From Symsagittifera roscoffensis (lineage: Eukaryota > Xenacoelomorpha > Acoela > Convolutidae): a stretch of 64,000 bases of DNA. Shown here in pieces: positions 22,821 to 34,993 of the stretch. The position numbers and the translations under genes were made by a program. Below the pieces are notes generated by a model. It saw only the letters and a list, made by a program, of their open reading frames with translations. It ran no database searches and had not been told where the DNA came from. Location: contig NC_087067.1 in the NCBI RefSeq assembly GCF_963678635.1, positions 61,240,594 to 61,304,593 of the forward strand, written 5' to 3'. Numbering within the stretch: position 1 is the stretch's first letter; the number at the start of each line of letters is the position of its first letter.

Positions 22821-23700
22821 TTAGTGCGTAACATTATATTGTGGGAACAGTGCAAATCGCGTTCCTGTGATGAAAGAAAGTGAAAGATTAGTGAAAATAT
22901 TTGAAATTTATCTTAAAAGCTTTCATATGCTTGTATATCAACTAGTGCTTCTGAAATTATAAGATCGTGCTTTTTATCAAAAATATTAAGCGTGAATAGA
23001 TATGGGGTTTTAATGAAAAACTCTTCTGTTAGTTGCGGATTTGCAAAACGGTCGTCGTCTAAAAACTGATCTTGGTTAGGACGGATGATGATATGATCGT
23101 AGTATTCAATTGAATAATCATCAGCTCGGGTGCGGTGAATGTTTTTAATAATTTTTTTTTATTCGACATATGTAAATTGTCGGGGTGTTAGTGATGTGGT
23201 GACGTTATATAGTTCATTCTTATTTCTTTCGATATCTACTGTAGTATTAGTGAGTGGTAGATAAAGAGGGTTAGTATAGTTGTTCAAAGCGGTCCAATGA
23301 ATTGTTGGTATTAAAACGTGCTCATCAACAAAATTTCGTGGTTCACTAATAGTGGTAGAAGTATTTAAGGTATATTGTCGAAATAAAGGTAGGGTTACTT
23401 GAAGGTGTTTTGCTGTGTTAGTATGGTCTTGATATATTCTCTGGCTGTTCCGGGTTTGGTTGTGAATGTGTGATTTGGAAACTTTCTCTTAAAAGTGCGG
23501 TAAGCTCGGTTAGTGCTGGCAGATGTTCTGAAAAATTTTTTGAAGTTCTTCAGAAATTTGTATATTATCTGGGCAGTTATTATTCGATCTGTCGGAATTA
23601 AATGGAGAGTAGGTTGGGGTCACTTGGCAAGCGTGAGAAGGAAAGGAAAGTGATGGGAATGGATGATTGGCTTAAATGGGTTGAAAGGGGGTTTTGAAAA
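22821..23700 (-). pseudogene. unrecognised minus-strand protein gene, frameshifted (unit 2)
   Basis: The duplicate of 8995-9870. The stop codon is at 22821-22823, and the same two long stop-free minus-strand stretches can be followed with the same frame change. The unit 2 version differs by single-base changes and a few small indels, for example in the T-run near 23152. Retention of the frame may simply reflect recent duplication and not selection. The gene family is unknown to me. Confidence 0.45.
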
Positions 23701-24015
23701 TTCCCTAGACAACAGCGCCCTCTAAGGGATTTTAGAGACAGGTCTGTCAAGTGGCTTTCTGTGGGGAAGTAGGAAACTGGAACTGGCTTGAAGAGTCTGG
23801 TGGTGCACCGCTGGACCTACTGAGCTCGGTTGAGATTGTTCCTTGTTTTTGAATTTTTTAATTCGATTTTAAAACTTAAACTAATTTAATTGTCTTTTAT
23901 TTTTTTTAAACTTTGTTTGCTGATTTATAAAATTCCCACTAACCGCTTATCATGGGTTATTTCAGTCCCCTAAAGTCCAGTCAAAATCCTTTTTTTACCC
24001 TTATGCTGAGTCAAG

Positions 24016-24180
24016 ATGAGGAAAAATAACAAAGAGTGTACAAGCAAAGATTGCTTAAAACCTTCAGGACTGATAAATTGGGTTAGATGTGATTGTTGTT
24101 CTAATTGGTATCATATCAGATGTGTAAATATTTCTCTTACCGACTCTAAGAAAACCCAATTTTTTCAGTGTCCTTTATGA
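24016..24180 (+). pseudogene. PHD-like zinc finger ORF of RLE element, copy B
   Basis: ATG at 24016 opens 54 codons. They contain ECTSKDCLKPSGLINW, VRCDCCSNWYHIRC and FFQCPL. The spacing Cys-x4-Cys, Cys-x-Cys-Cys, Trp-Tyr-His-x2-Cys and a final Cys-Pro is that of a PHD finger (C4HC3). The last Cys is lost because an extra TGA after CCTTTA ends the frame where copy A still encodes Cys-Pro-Leu-Cys. PHD fingers usually read histone tails. In a retrotransposon this could steer integration or bind nucleic acid. The finger lies about 50 bp upstream of the RT frame and may have been its N-terminus. Confidence 0.6.
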
Positions 24181-24228
24181 TGCGTTGATGTAAAATCTGT
24201 TAATAAAGCAACAATAGGTAATGATTTA

Positions 24229-26752
24229 GTGCTAGACAATTATGTTAATACAACCATCTCAAATGTCCGAGTACTCAAGAGAGTACCAAAAGACTCGCGT
24301 GTTCCCTTGTCGGAAAGTCTGTCGGAAAAAATAAATGACATCGTCTACAATGTAGAAGATGTTACAAAATGGCTAATTTTTTTAACGTCGTTCTTGTTTT
24401 GTTTGGAGCAACCGAAAAGAAGTGGACGTAAACAGACCACAAGCATGAGCTCTTTGATAAATAAAAAAAGTTCGAGCAAATGACGTGTCACTTCCAAAAC
24501 CCCATCCCCAAGTTTCGAGCCCGCCTCTGAGTGACCTCGAGCAGAGAATAAAGCTAATAAGTAGTAAGCTCGATGAAGGAAATGTAAAGGGGGGAATCAG
24601 GCTTGTTGCTTCGGATGACAAAATTGCTCCTTTTTCAACTGATAACTATCAAAAATTGTTGTCTAAGCACCCTCAGCGAGCCAAATTTGCATTCCAAATC
24701 CAGAAAAATTGGATAGTGTTCTTTGTAACCGATTTCGACCTATACAAAGCGATAATGTCCTTTCCGAACGGATCAGCAGCAGGTCCTGATAAAATAGTTC
24801 CTCAAAATTTTAAAGATCTTGTTAGTAAGTCGAATGGCAGTGCAGGACTTAATTTTCTGAAATCGCTTACTAAGCTGGTAAAACTCATTGGAGATGGCAA
24901 AATACACGAACCCCTAAGACCTTTCGGCGCAAAGCTTATCGCCCTCATAAAGATAGACGGAGGGTTGAGACCGATTGCCATAGGCAACACGCTGAGACGT
25001 AAGGCGTCTAAATGCGCTGGAAGCAAGGCCCTCTCCGAGCGAAAGAATTTTTTCAGAAACGCACAGGTAGGATGCGGTACCAAACGAAGAGCAGAAATAG
25101 CTGCGCGCTCCTCGTTTCGAAACCTAATTGAACGCGACGACAACCCAAAATGTACTGTTCTTTTAAAACTAGATTTTAAGAATGCCTTTAACTCTCTAAA
25201 TAGAGAAACAATGCTGAATCATGTTTATTCAAATCGCCCCGAATTGTATAATTACACCCATTGCGCGTATGCTAAACCTAGTTACCTTTTTTACGGAAGC
25301 TCTGTCATAATGTCACAAGACGGAACTCAGCAAGGTGATCCTGAAGCCCCACACCTTTTTGCGGAAACAATTCATACACTAGTCAAACAGTTGGAGTCGA
25401 AAATTGAAATCTGGTATTTAGATGATGGAAATTTAGCCGACGACTATAAGGTAGTACTTCGAGACCTTAAAAAAATTCTGAAATCGGAACAAATTTACGG
25501 CCTGAGCTTGAACACTGAGAAGTGCGAACTTTGTTTTTTGGGACCGACTACTAGTACACAGTATAATTCAAATTTAACACAATTTCGAAAAATATGCCCC
25601 AAAATAAAAATCAAAACAAAGGAAGAACTCCTCATTTTAGGATCTCCAATCGGCGCACTTTGCCGAAAAGAATTGCTCGACGAAAAAATTAAGGAGCTTG
25701 AAAAAATATCGGATGTCATTGACAAACTAGACGCCCATTATGGTTTTTATCTCCTGAAAAACTGCTTTAGCCTGCCAAAACTCCTTTATTTTTTGCGTAC
25801 GAGTCCTTGTTTTTTTGCAAAAAGAACGCTACGACAAATTACTAAGATATTCGTTATGCAAGGTCACTAAGGTGCAATTGGATGAGAACCAGTTTTTGCC
25901 GGCAGCCAAAGGTGGCTTGGGCGTTTCTTCCGCTCGTCTACTCGCTTTACCCGCTTTCTCAGCCTCAGCAGTAGGAGCAAAAGATGCCTTGAGCGAAATA
26001 TTTGGTTTGGAGCATGTGGATGGAACCTATGATGATGCGCTTAAACGGTGGTTTGAACTTGGAAAAATTGAAATGGCTCCGGAAAATGAAATCCAAAAAA
26101 ATTGGACGGAGCCAATTTTTGACAGCGAAACTGCATACTTGATTTTACGACCCGAACCAACGGACGTAAAACGATTCAACGCGTTCCAAGATAGATTTGG
26201 CTCCCAATGGTTGAACGTCATCCCGTGCAAAAATTTAAGGCTAAAACTGTCGAACCAACAGCTCAGAATTGCGATAGGACTTCGATTAGGCTCAAAAATA
26301 TGCAAACGGCATACATGCGTGTGCGGAAAAGACGTTACCGAGGATGGTTGGTATGGTCTTTTCTGCCTCAAAAGTGCAGGGAGATTCTCTAGGCATTCAA
26401 ACCTGAATGCCCTTATAAAGCAGAGTTTATCTTCTACTCACATTCCGTCTGTTTTAGAACTACGACACCTCTACAGGACCGATCAGAAGCGACCAGACGG
26501 TTTGACGCTCGTTCCATGGGCTGTTGGTAAGCAGCTCTTGTGGGATGTAACGGTAGTAGACTCCTTAGCTCCTTGTAGGATTAATGCCGGGTCTGTTTGT
26601 AACCCTGGTACGGCTGCGGCTGAAGCTGAAGAGCGAAAAATTGACAAGTATAAAGATCTTGTAAATGCTGGATATCTTTTTCAACTGCTACCTTTTGAAA
26701 TTCAGGGCGCAGCAGGCCCCAGCATAGAAATTTTTTTGAGCAAGCTTTGTAA
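24229..26752 (+). pseudogene. reverse transcriptase with restriction-like endonuclease, copy B (best preserved)
   Basis: 24229-24483 encodes the N-terminal linker (GTG, not ATG, begins the open stretch). One extra A in an A-run shifts the frame, and 24485-25870 is then open for 461 codons through the whole RT: SFPNGSAAGPDKIVPQNFKD, LKLDFKNAFNSLNRETM with catalytic Asp, GTQQGDPEAP and WYLDDGNLADD. An extra T in a T-run near 25812 moves the frame to 25815-26759, with the thumb, TCVCGKDVTEDGW, RPDGLTLVPW and LLWDVTVVDS. The protein is then cut by a satellite array at 26754. Two slippage errors and the array are the only major lesions seen. Confidence 0.82.
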
Positions 26753-26753
26753 G

Positions 26754-28577
26754 CTATGACCCGAGCCGTAAACAAGCTCAAAATGAGGTCCAAAACTGAC
26801 GAAGTTGCTTCAGTTGGCTTGAAATATAACAAAACTTGCTCGTAGAACTTCAAGGATAGACCCATTCGCTTCCTCGTAAAAAATAGGTCTTAGAACCACC
26901 TTAGATGAGCTTGCGCGACCCTTGGTTGAGCTGCAGGAGCGACTGATCGAAGCGGAAGACCCCTATTTTGAGCTGAAAAATGGGGGTCTCAGGGCTCTAA
27001 AACGCTTGTTTGAGCTTGAAGGAGAGCTCGCACAGCTCATTTTAAATTTTAGCAAAGTTATATATGATTGATAGACAGCTGCATGAAAAAGATGGGAGCT
27101 GTGCCGCCAGTGGTTCAAAAGTTATGACCCGAGCCGTAAACAAGCTCAAAATAAGGTCCAAAACTGACGAAGTTGCTTCAGTTGGCTTGAAAATTAACAA
27201 AGCTTGCTCGTAGAGCTTCCGGAATAAGCCCATTCGCTTTCTCGTAAAAAATAAGTCTTAGAACCACCTTAGATGAGCTTGCGCGACCCTTGGTTGAGCT
27301 GCAGGAGCGACTGATCGAAGCGGAAGACCCCTATTTTGAGCTGAAAAATGGGGGTCTCAGGGCTCTAAAACGCTTGTTTGAGCTTGAAGGAGAGCTCGCA
27401 CAGCTCATTTTAAATTTTAGCAAAGTTATATATTGTTAATGGTCAGCTGCATGAAAAAGATGGGAGCTGTGCGACCAGTGATTCAAAAGTTATGACCCGA
27501 GCCGTAAACAAGCCCAAAATGAGGTCCAAAACTGACCAAGTTGCTTCAGTTGGCTTGAAATATAACAAAACTTGCTCGTAGAACTTCAAGGATAGACCAT
27601 TCGCTTCCTCGTAAAAAATAGGTCTTAGAACCACCTTAGATGAGCTTGCGCGACCCTTGTTGAGCTGCAGGAGCGACTGATCGAAGCGGAAGACCCCTAT
27701 TTTGAGCTGAAAAATGGGGGTCTCAGGGCTCTAAAACGCTTGTTTGAGCTTAAAGGAGAGCTCGCACAGCTCATTTTAAATTTTAGCAAAGTTATATATG
27801 ATTGATAGACAGCTGCATGAAAAAGATGGGAGCTGTGCCGCCAGTGGTTCAAAAGTTATGACCCGAGCCGTAAACAAGCTCAAAATAAGGTCCAAAACTG
27901 ACGAAGTTGCTTCAGTTGGCTTGAAAATTAACAAAGCTTGCTCGTAGAGCTTCCGGGATAAGTCCATTCGCTTTCTCGTAAAAAATAAGTCTTAGAACCA
28001 CCTTAGATGAGCTTGCGCGACCCTTGGTTGAGCTGCAGGAGCGACTGATCGAAGCGGAAGACCCCTATTTTGAGCTGAAAAATGGGGGTCTCAGGGCTCT
28101 AAAACGCTTGTTTGAGCTTGAAGGAGAGCTCGCACAGCTCATTTTAAATTTTAGCAAAGTTATATATTGTTAATGGTCAGCTGCATGAAAAAGATGGGAG
28201 CTGTGCGACCAGTGATTCAAAAGTTATGACCCGAGCCGTAAACAAGCCCAAAATGAGGTCCAAAACTGACCAAGTTGCTTCAGTTGGCTTGAAATATAAC
28301 AAAACTTGCTCGTAGAACTTCAAGGATAGGCCCATTCGCTTCCTCGTAAAAAATAGGTCTTAGAACCACCTTAGATGAGCTTTGTGCGACCCTTGGTTGA
28401 GCTGCAGGAGCGACTGATCGAAGCGGAAGACCCCTATTTTGAGCTGAAAAATGGGGGTCTCAGGGCTCTAAAACGCTTGTTTGAGCTTGAAGGAGTGCTC
28501 GCACAGCTCGTTTTTAATTTTAGCGAAGTTAGATATGATTGATGGTCAGCTGCATGAAAAAGATGGGAGCTGTGCGA
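26754..28577 (+). repeat. five-unit satellite array inserted in RLE copy B
   Basis: The phrase ATGACCCGAGCCGTAAACAA recurs at 26756, 27124, 27492, 27858 and 28226, giving units of 366-368 bp. Units 1, 3 and 5 share AAATATAACAAAACTTGC, and units 2 and 4 share AAAATTAACAAAGCTTGC, so the array has a two-unit higher-order pattern of about 735 bp. It interrupts the endonuclease gene between TTTGTAAG (left) and CCTAAGCATATGC (right), which are nearly continuous in copies A and D. Minus-strand frames of about 63 codons in each unit are by-products of the repeat. Confidence 0.9.
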
Positions 28578-28716
28578 CCTAAGCATATGCACTGAGGAAC
28601 CCAGAGCAGGCAGCTTTTTAAATTCGAGAATCTCCCTGGCAATTCAGATTGCGAACGCCGCTTGCGTACTCGGAACAATAAATGACAAAGTAGCTTTCGA
28701 CGAAATTTTTATTTGT
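28578..28716 (+). pseudogene. C-terminal tail of RLE copy B beyond the satellite array
   Basis: After the array the sequence resumes at CCTAAGCATATGCACTGAGG and encodes the final endonuclease segment homologous to 12908-13051 of copy A (ISLAIQIANAACVLG). A small change near AAATTCGAG replaces the AAACAGAGA of the other copies. It ends near TTGTAACACTTG. Together with 24229-26752 it forms one gene split by the array. Confidence 0.8.
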
Positions 28717-30235
28717 AACACTTGTATATTTTATTTTCTCGTGTCGAGTTGCGTGTTCTTATTGAAGAAACCTAACCCGTATCGATTTTAATTAAAAAGT
28801 ACTTAAACACTTGTCATCTTCTTTTATCATTATCACTTCCATATCTAGATAACTCCAAGGATTTTGACTGGAATACGTGATGAAGGGACTCTTGACTGTA
28901 ACATCGGTTACTATGATACTTTTGACCTTCTGATTACCTTTGAAAAAAAAATTGTTATCCTGAGCTTAAGTTTGAAAAGATATTTCACCTGTGGTTATGG
29001 GGGTTTAAAGATTGCCATTTTGGCCAATTTGGGACAATTAACGCGCGATATATTTCGCGCTATTAACGCGTAAGCGGAGATTTAATCCGTCTTAGAAATC
29101 GTTCCAAATTGGTTGAAAGAAGCTTATTTGCCATAATTCATTTGTTACAAGAAGCAAAATCTATCCGTTTGTACTTTATATGGCGTGTGGGGAGATGATT
29201 TTCCTAAAAAATTTCAAATTTTAGAAAAAAAAATTCATTTAATTTTATTACATTTAGTTTTTTATAGGTTTTTACTGCTCCATAAACACTAAAAGGCAGT
29301 CGGAACATTCAGGGATTTACCCTGATACGAGCAGTCTTGTTCTAACTAGCTGCGATTTGGTCGATCGCCATAAGTTAAGTCAAGTTTGTTTGGAATAATT
29401 AATAGGTCTCTTTAAGTCCTTACCTTTTAAAATAATCTTGGTTCAAATGCAATTCGAGAGACTGGAACGAATATTGCAATACACATCTCTTTATTCGATG
29501 GACTTCAACGTTGATCCTTAATGTAGCTGAACATATTGTTGTAGGCGTTGAAGTTTGTTTGTCGATCAACATTTATCTTAAGTAAACATCAGTTTGGCAG
29601 GGATCCAAAGATTCGAATTGAATTTAGCTTATTGTTGTTTTGTTTATTTGGTGGCTTTAGTGGATGAACTTCACAACTAGTCACAAGACAGAACATCGTT
29701 ATGTATAATTTTGAATCAATGGATTTAATCAAGCAACGATAATGCTTTTTCATGGACTGTTAAGCAAATTTTGGGTTAGTGCTTATGCTTGAAATTCAAG
29801 CATGATATAGATATTCGGTAAAAATGATATATAAACACTTGCTTAAAAACCATTGGAGTATGTTTTCTGGCCAAACATTGCTATGATGAAGAACGATTCA
29901 TGTCTTCCCGGCACTGGAAAGAATAGTGGAATGCGAGGGCTCGGGTAAATTTGAGTAATCGAAACAATAGACTTAGCCGTTATTTTTATGCATTATGGAG
30001 AGTTGTAAAAAGTTTCCGGCATTTTCAGTGTTACTGGACAATTCACAATTGGCCAATTATTTTTATAACTTTTGAAAAAAAATAACGGATTTTTTATGAT
30101 TGTGAAGGTTTTTATTCTGACCAAACTTTCTACGAAAAGTTTTGCGCCGATAAAAGTATGAACGGTTGAATTCATGTAAAAATATTTTTATTACCTGGAA
30201 TCAATCATCAAGTTCTGAGGAAATTGTCAATAAGT
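28717..30235 (+). other. 3' flank of RLE copy B
   Basis: Homologous to 13052-14443 and about 100 bp longer, running to GGAATCAATCATCAAGTTCTG. No gene recognised. A 69-codon frame at 28864-29073 recurs after copies C and D but has a TTG start and is broken after copy A. Confidence 0.5.
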
Positions 30236-30766
30236 CCACTTTCGGGAAAATGTTTCCAAAATCAAATAAATCTGAGTTAAGGCTCGTGAGCTATTTTGAA
30301 AGGTCCATCGGCTGAACATGCATCGCATTCAGCAAGACTTTCAATAAAAATCTGGTTGCCATGACAACTCAAAATCTACGTTTTTTTGAGAAGAAACTGC
30401 TTTCCGGATAAGTTTTTGCTCCAGGAATTGAGAAAAAATTATATTTGAAAATGTTTTGCGGTATCCCAGGTAGCTGTTTTTGACAATGGAAGTGTTAAAC
30501 TTTCGAAAATTCCGAAGGTTTGGTAGAAGGTTTTGGTCAATTTCCGGTAATCAAATATTAACTGCATTAAAATTTGGTTTGAAACCGGTAAAAAGACCAG
30601 TGCAAAATGAAAGCGCTTTCTCCGAGATGCCACCATGTAAAGGCCGTAAAGACCAAAAAAGTTCAGTTAAACATTGAAACAAACTTGAAGTGGAATATCT
30701 CCATTAGGAAAATATTTCATGGCAAGTTTTGACATTTCTTCTTCTCGCTTCAGTTTTCGGATCGTT
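30236..30766 (-). pseudogene. MULE-derived fragment fused to the 5' end of RLE copy C
   Basis: This stretch matches the MULE relic: the blocks around TCAGCAAGACTTTCAATAAA and GAAGAAACTGCTTTCCGGAT recur at about 40780-40880 and 41790-41880, and ATGGCAAGTTTTGACATTTC recurs at 40137. It joins the RLE sequence at TCGTTAATAAAGCAACAATA. Minus-strand coding is not intact. It is part of the 4.76-kb tandem unit. Confidence 0.65.
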
Positions 30767-33478
30767 AATAAAGCAACAATAGGTAATGAAATAGTGCTAG
30801 ACAATTATGTTAATACAACCATCTCAAATGTCCGAGTACTCAAGAGAGTACCAAAAGACTCGCGTGTTCCCTTGGCGGAAAGTCTGTCGGAAAAAATAAA
30901 TGACATCGTCTACAATGTAGAAGATGTTACAAAATGGCCAATTTTTTTAACGTCGTTCTTGTTTTTTTTGGAGCAACCGAAAAGAAGTGGACGTAAACAG
31001 ACCACAAGCATGAGCTCTTTGATAAATTAAAAAATTCGAGGAAATGACGTGTCACTTCCAAAACCCCATCCCCAAGTTTCGAGCCCGCCTCTGAGTGACC
31101 TCGAGCAGAGAATAAAGCTATCAAGTAGTAAGCTCGATGAAGGAAATGTAAAGGGGGGAATCAGGCTTGCTGCTTCGGATGACAAAATTGCTCCTTTTTC
31201 AACTGATAACTATCAAAAATTGTTGTCTAAGCACCCTCAGTGAGCCAAATTTGCAGTCGAAATCCACAAAAATTGAATAGTTTTTTCGTAACCGATTTCG
31301 ACCTATACAAGCGATAAATGTCCTTTCCGAACGGATCAGCAGCAGGTCCTGATAAAATAGTTCCTCAAAGTTTTAAAGATCTTGTTAGTAAGTCGAATGG
31401 CAGTGCAGGACTCAATTTTCTGAAATCGCTTACTAAGCTGGTAAACCTCATTGGAGATGGCAAAATACCCGAACCCCTAAGACCTTTCATTTTTGGCGCA
31501 AAGCTTATCGCCCTCATAAAGATAGACGGAGGGTTGAGACTGATTGCCATAGGCAACACGCTGAGACGTATCGCGTCTAAATGCGCTGGAAGCAAGGCCC
31601 TCTCCGAGCGAAAGAATTTTTTCGGAAACGCACAGGTAGGATGCGGTACCAAACGAAAAGCAGAAATAACTGCGCGCTCCTTCTTTCGAAACCTAATTGA
31701 ACGCGACGACAACCCAAAATGTACTGTTCTTTTAAAACTAGGTTTTAAGAATGCCTTTAACTCTCTAAATAGAGAAACAATGCTGAATCATGTTTATTCA
31801 AATCGCCCCGAATTGTATAATTACACCCATTGCGCGTATGCTAAACCTAGTTACCTTTTTTACGGAAGCTCTGTCATAATGTCACAAGACGGAACTCAGT
31901 AAGGTGATCCTGAAGCCCCACCCCTTTTTGCGGAAACAATTCATACACCAGTCAAACAGTAGGAGTCGAAAATTATCATCTGGTATTTAGATGATGGAAA
32001 TTTAGCCGACGACTATAAGGTAAGACTCCGAGACCTTAAAAACATACTGAATTTGGAACAAATTTACGGCCTGAGCTTGAACACTGAGAAGTGCGAACTT
32101 TGTTTTTTTGGGACCGACTACTAGTACACAGTATAATTCAATTTTAACACAATTTCGAAAATATGCCCCAAAATAAAAATCAAAACAAAGGAAGAACTCC
32201 TCATTTTAGGATCTCCAATCGGCGAACTTTGCCGAAAAGAATTGCTCGACGAAAAAATTAAGGAGCTTGAAAAAATATCTGATGTCATTGACAAACTAGA
32301 CGCCCATTATGGTTTTTATCTCCTGAAAAACTGCTTTGGCATGCCAAAACCTCTATATTTTTTGCGTACGAGTCCTTGTTTTTCGCAAATGAACGCTACC
32401 GCAAAATAATAAGAAATTCGTTAGCCAAGGTCACTAAGGTGAAAATTAATGATAACCAGTTGTTACAAGCAGTTCTCCTGGCAGCCAAAGGTGGCTTGGG
32501 CGTTTCTTTCGCTCGTCTACTCGCTTTACCCGCTTTCTCAGCCTCAGCAGTAGGAGCAAAAGATGCCTTGAGCGAAACCTTTGGTTTGGAGCATGTGGAT
32601 GGAACCTATGATGATGCGCTTAAGCGGTGGTTTGAAATTGGAAAAATTGAAATGGCTCCGGAAAATGAAATCCAAAAAAAATTGGACGGAGCCAATTTTT
32701 GACAGCGAATCTGCAGACTTGATTTTACGACTCGAACCAAAGGACGTAAAACGATTCAACGCGTTCCAAGATAGGTTTGGCTCCCAATGGTTAAACGTCA
32801 TCCCGTGCAAAAAATTAAGGCTAAAAATGTCAAACCAACAGCTCAAAATTGCGATAGGACTTCGATTAGGCTCAAAAATAGGCGAACGGCATACATGCGA
32901 GTGCGGAAAAGACGTTACCGAGGATGGTTGGCATGGTCTTTTCTGCCTCAAAAGTGCAGGGAGATTCTCTAGGCCTTCAAACCTGAATGCCCTTATAAAG
33001 CAGAGTTTATCTTCTACTCACATTCCGTCTGTTTTAGAACCACGACACCTCTACAGGACCGATCAGAAGCGACCAGACGGTTTGACGCTCGTTCCATGGG
33101 CTGTTGGTAAGCAGCTCTTGTGGGATGTAACGGTAGTAGACTCCTGAGCTCCTTCTAGGATTAATGCCGGGTCTGTTTGTAACCCTGGTACGCCTGCGGC
33201 TGAAGCGGAAGAGCGAAAAATTGACAAGTATAAAGATCTTGTAAATGATGGATATCGTTTTCAACCGCTAGATTTTGAAATTCAGGGCGCAGCGGGCCCC
33301 AGCTCAGATTTTTTTTTTGAGCAAGCTTTGTAAGAACCTAAGCATATGCACTGAAGAACCCAGAGCAGGCAGCTTTTTAAAACAGAGAATCTCCCTGGCA
33401 ATACAGATTGCGAACGCCGCTTGCGTACTCGGAACAATAAATGACAAAGTAACTTTCGACGAAAATTTTTATTTGTAA
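30767..33478 (+). pseudogene. RT plus restriction-like endonuclease, copy C (5'-truncated, catalytic Asp lost)
   Basis: Begins at TTAATAAAGCAAC, so the PHD ORF and the upstream leader are absent. The N-terminal linker is open to 31030. The main RT segment is 31318-31902 but reads LKLGFKNAF: the motif A Asp has become Gly. A stop replaces Gln in the GTQQGD loop (31900). The YLDDGN box survives near 31985. Frameshifts near 32110, 32370 and 32690 break the thumb and the finger, which itself changed from TCVCGK to TCECGK. RPDGLTLVPW and LLWDVTVVDS remain, and the tail ends at 33478. Clearly dead. Confidence 0.8.
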
Positions 33479-34993
33479 CACTTGCATATTTTATTTTCTC
33501 GTGTCGAGTTGCGTGTTCTTATTGAAGAAACGTAACCCGTATCGATTTTAATTAAAAAGTATTTAAACACTTGTCATCTTTTTTTATCATTATCACTTCC
33601 ATATCTAGATAATTCCAAGGATTTTGACTGGAATACATGATGAAGGGACTCCTGACTGTAACCTCGGTTACTATGATACTTTTGACCTTCTGATTACCTT
33701 TGAAAAAAAAATTGTTATCCTGAGCTTAAATTTGAAAAGATATTTCACCTGTGATTATGGGGGTTTAAAGATTGCCATTTTGGCCAATTTGGGACAATTA
33801 ACGCGCGATATATTTTGCGCTATTAACGCGTGAGCGGAGAATTAATCCGTCTTAAAAATCGTTCCAAATTCGTTGAAAGAAGCTTTTTTGCCATAATTCA
33901 TTTGTTACAAGCAGCAAAATCTATCCGTTTGTACTTTATATGGCGTATGGGGGATGATTTTCCTAAAAAACTTCAAATTTTAGAGAAAAAAAAATTCATT
34001 TAATTTTATTACATTTAATTTTTTTATAGGTTTTTACTGCTCCATAAACATTAAAAGGCAGTCAGAACATTCAGGGCTTTGCCCTGATACGAGCAGTCCT
34101 GTTCTAACTAGCTGCGATTTGGTCGATCGCCATAAGTTAAATCAAGTTTGTTTGGAATAATTAATAGGTCTCTTTAAGTCCTTACCTTTTAAAATATTCT
34201 TGGTTTGAATGCAGTTCGAGAGACTGGAACGAATATTGCAATACACATCTCTTTATTCGATGGACTTCAACATTGATCCGTAATGTAGCTGAACTTATTA
34301 AGGTAGGCGTTGAAGTTTGTTTGTCGATCAACATTTATCTTAAGTAAACATCAGTTTGGCAGGGATCCAACGATTCGAATTGAATTTAGCTTATTGTTGT
34401 TTTGTTTATTTGGTGGCTTTAGTGGATGAACTTCACAACTAGTCACAAGACAGAACATCGTTATGTATACTTTTGAATCAATGGATTTAATCAAGCAACG
34501 ATAATGCTTTTTCATGGACTGTTAAGCAAATTTTGGGTTAGTGCTTATGCTTGAAATTCAAGCATGATATAGATATTCGGTAAAAATGATTTATAAACAC
34601 TTGCTTAAAAACCATTGGAGTATGTTTTCTGGCCGAACATTGCTATGATGAAGAACGATTCATGTCTTCCCGGCACTCGAAAAAATAGCGGAATGCGAGG
34701 GCTCGGGTAAATTTGAGTAATCAAAACAATAGACTTAGCCGTTTTTTATATGCATTATGGAGAATTTTAAAAAAGTTTCCGGCTTTTTCAGTGTTATTGG
34801 ACATTTCACAATTGGCCAATTATTTTTATAACTTTTGAAAAAAATAACGGATTTTATATGATTATGAAGGTTTTTATTCTGACCAAATTTTCTACGAAAA
34901 GTTTTGCGCCGATAAAAGTATGAACGGTTGAATTCATGTAAAAATATTTTTATTACCTGGAATCAATCATCAAGTTCTGAGGAAATTGTCAAT
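33479..34993 (+). other. 3' flank of RLE copy C
   Basis: Homologous to the flanks of copies A, B and D; no gene recognised. One arm of the GC-rich hairpin has a substitution here (TTGCGC for TCGCGC). Confidence 0.5.

Noticed and set aside
27042-27967. Repeated 63-codon minus-strand frames (for example 27042-27233 and 27776-27967)
   Set aside because: Translation of the satellite unit. The same peptide in LTR pol inserts reflects the inserted repeat and not a gene family.
26754-28577. CRISPR-like array
   Set aside because: Units are 366-368 bp without spacers, and the context is eukaryotic retroelements.
28864-29073. 69-codon frame conserved after RLE copies B, C and D
   Set aside because: It begins with TTG, has no upstream ATG and is broken after copy A. 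Conservation is explained by recent duplication.
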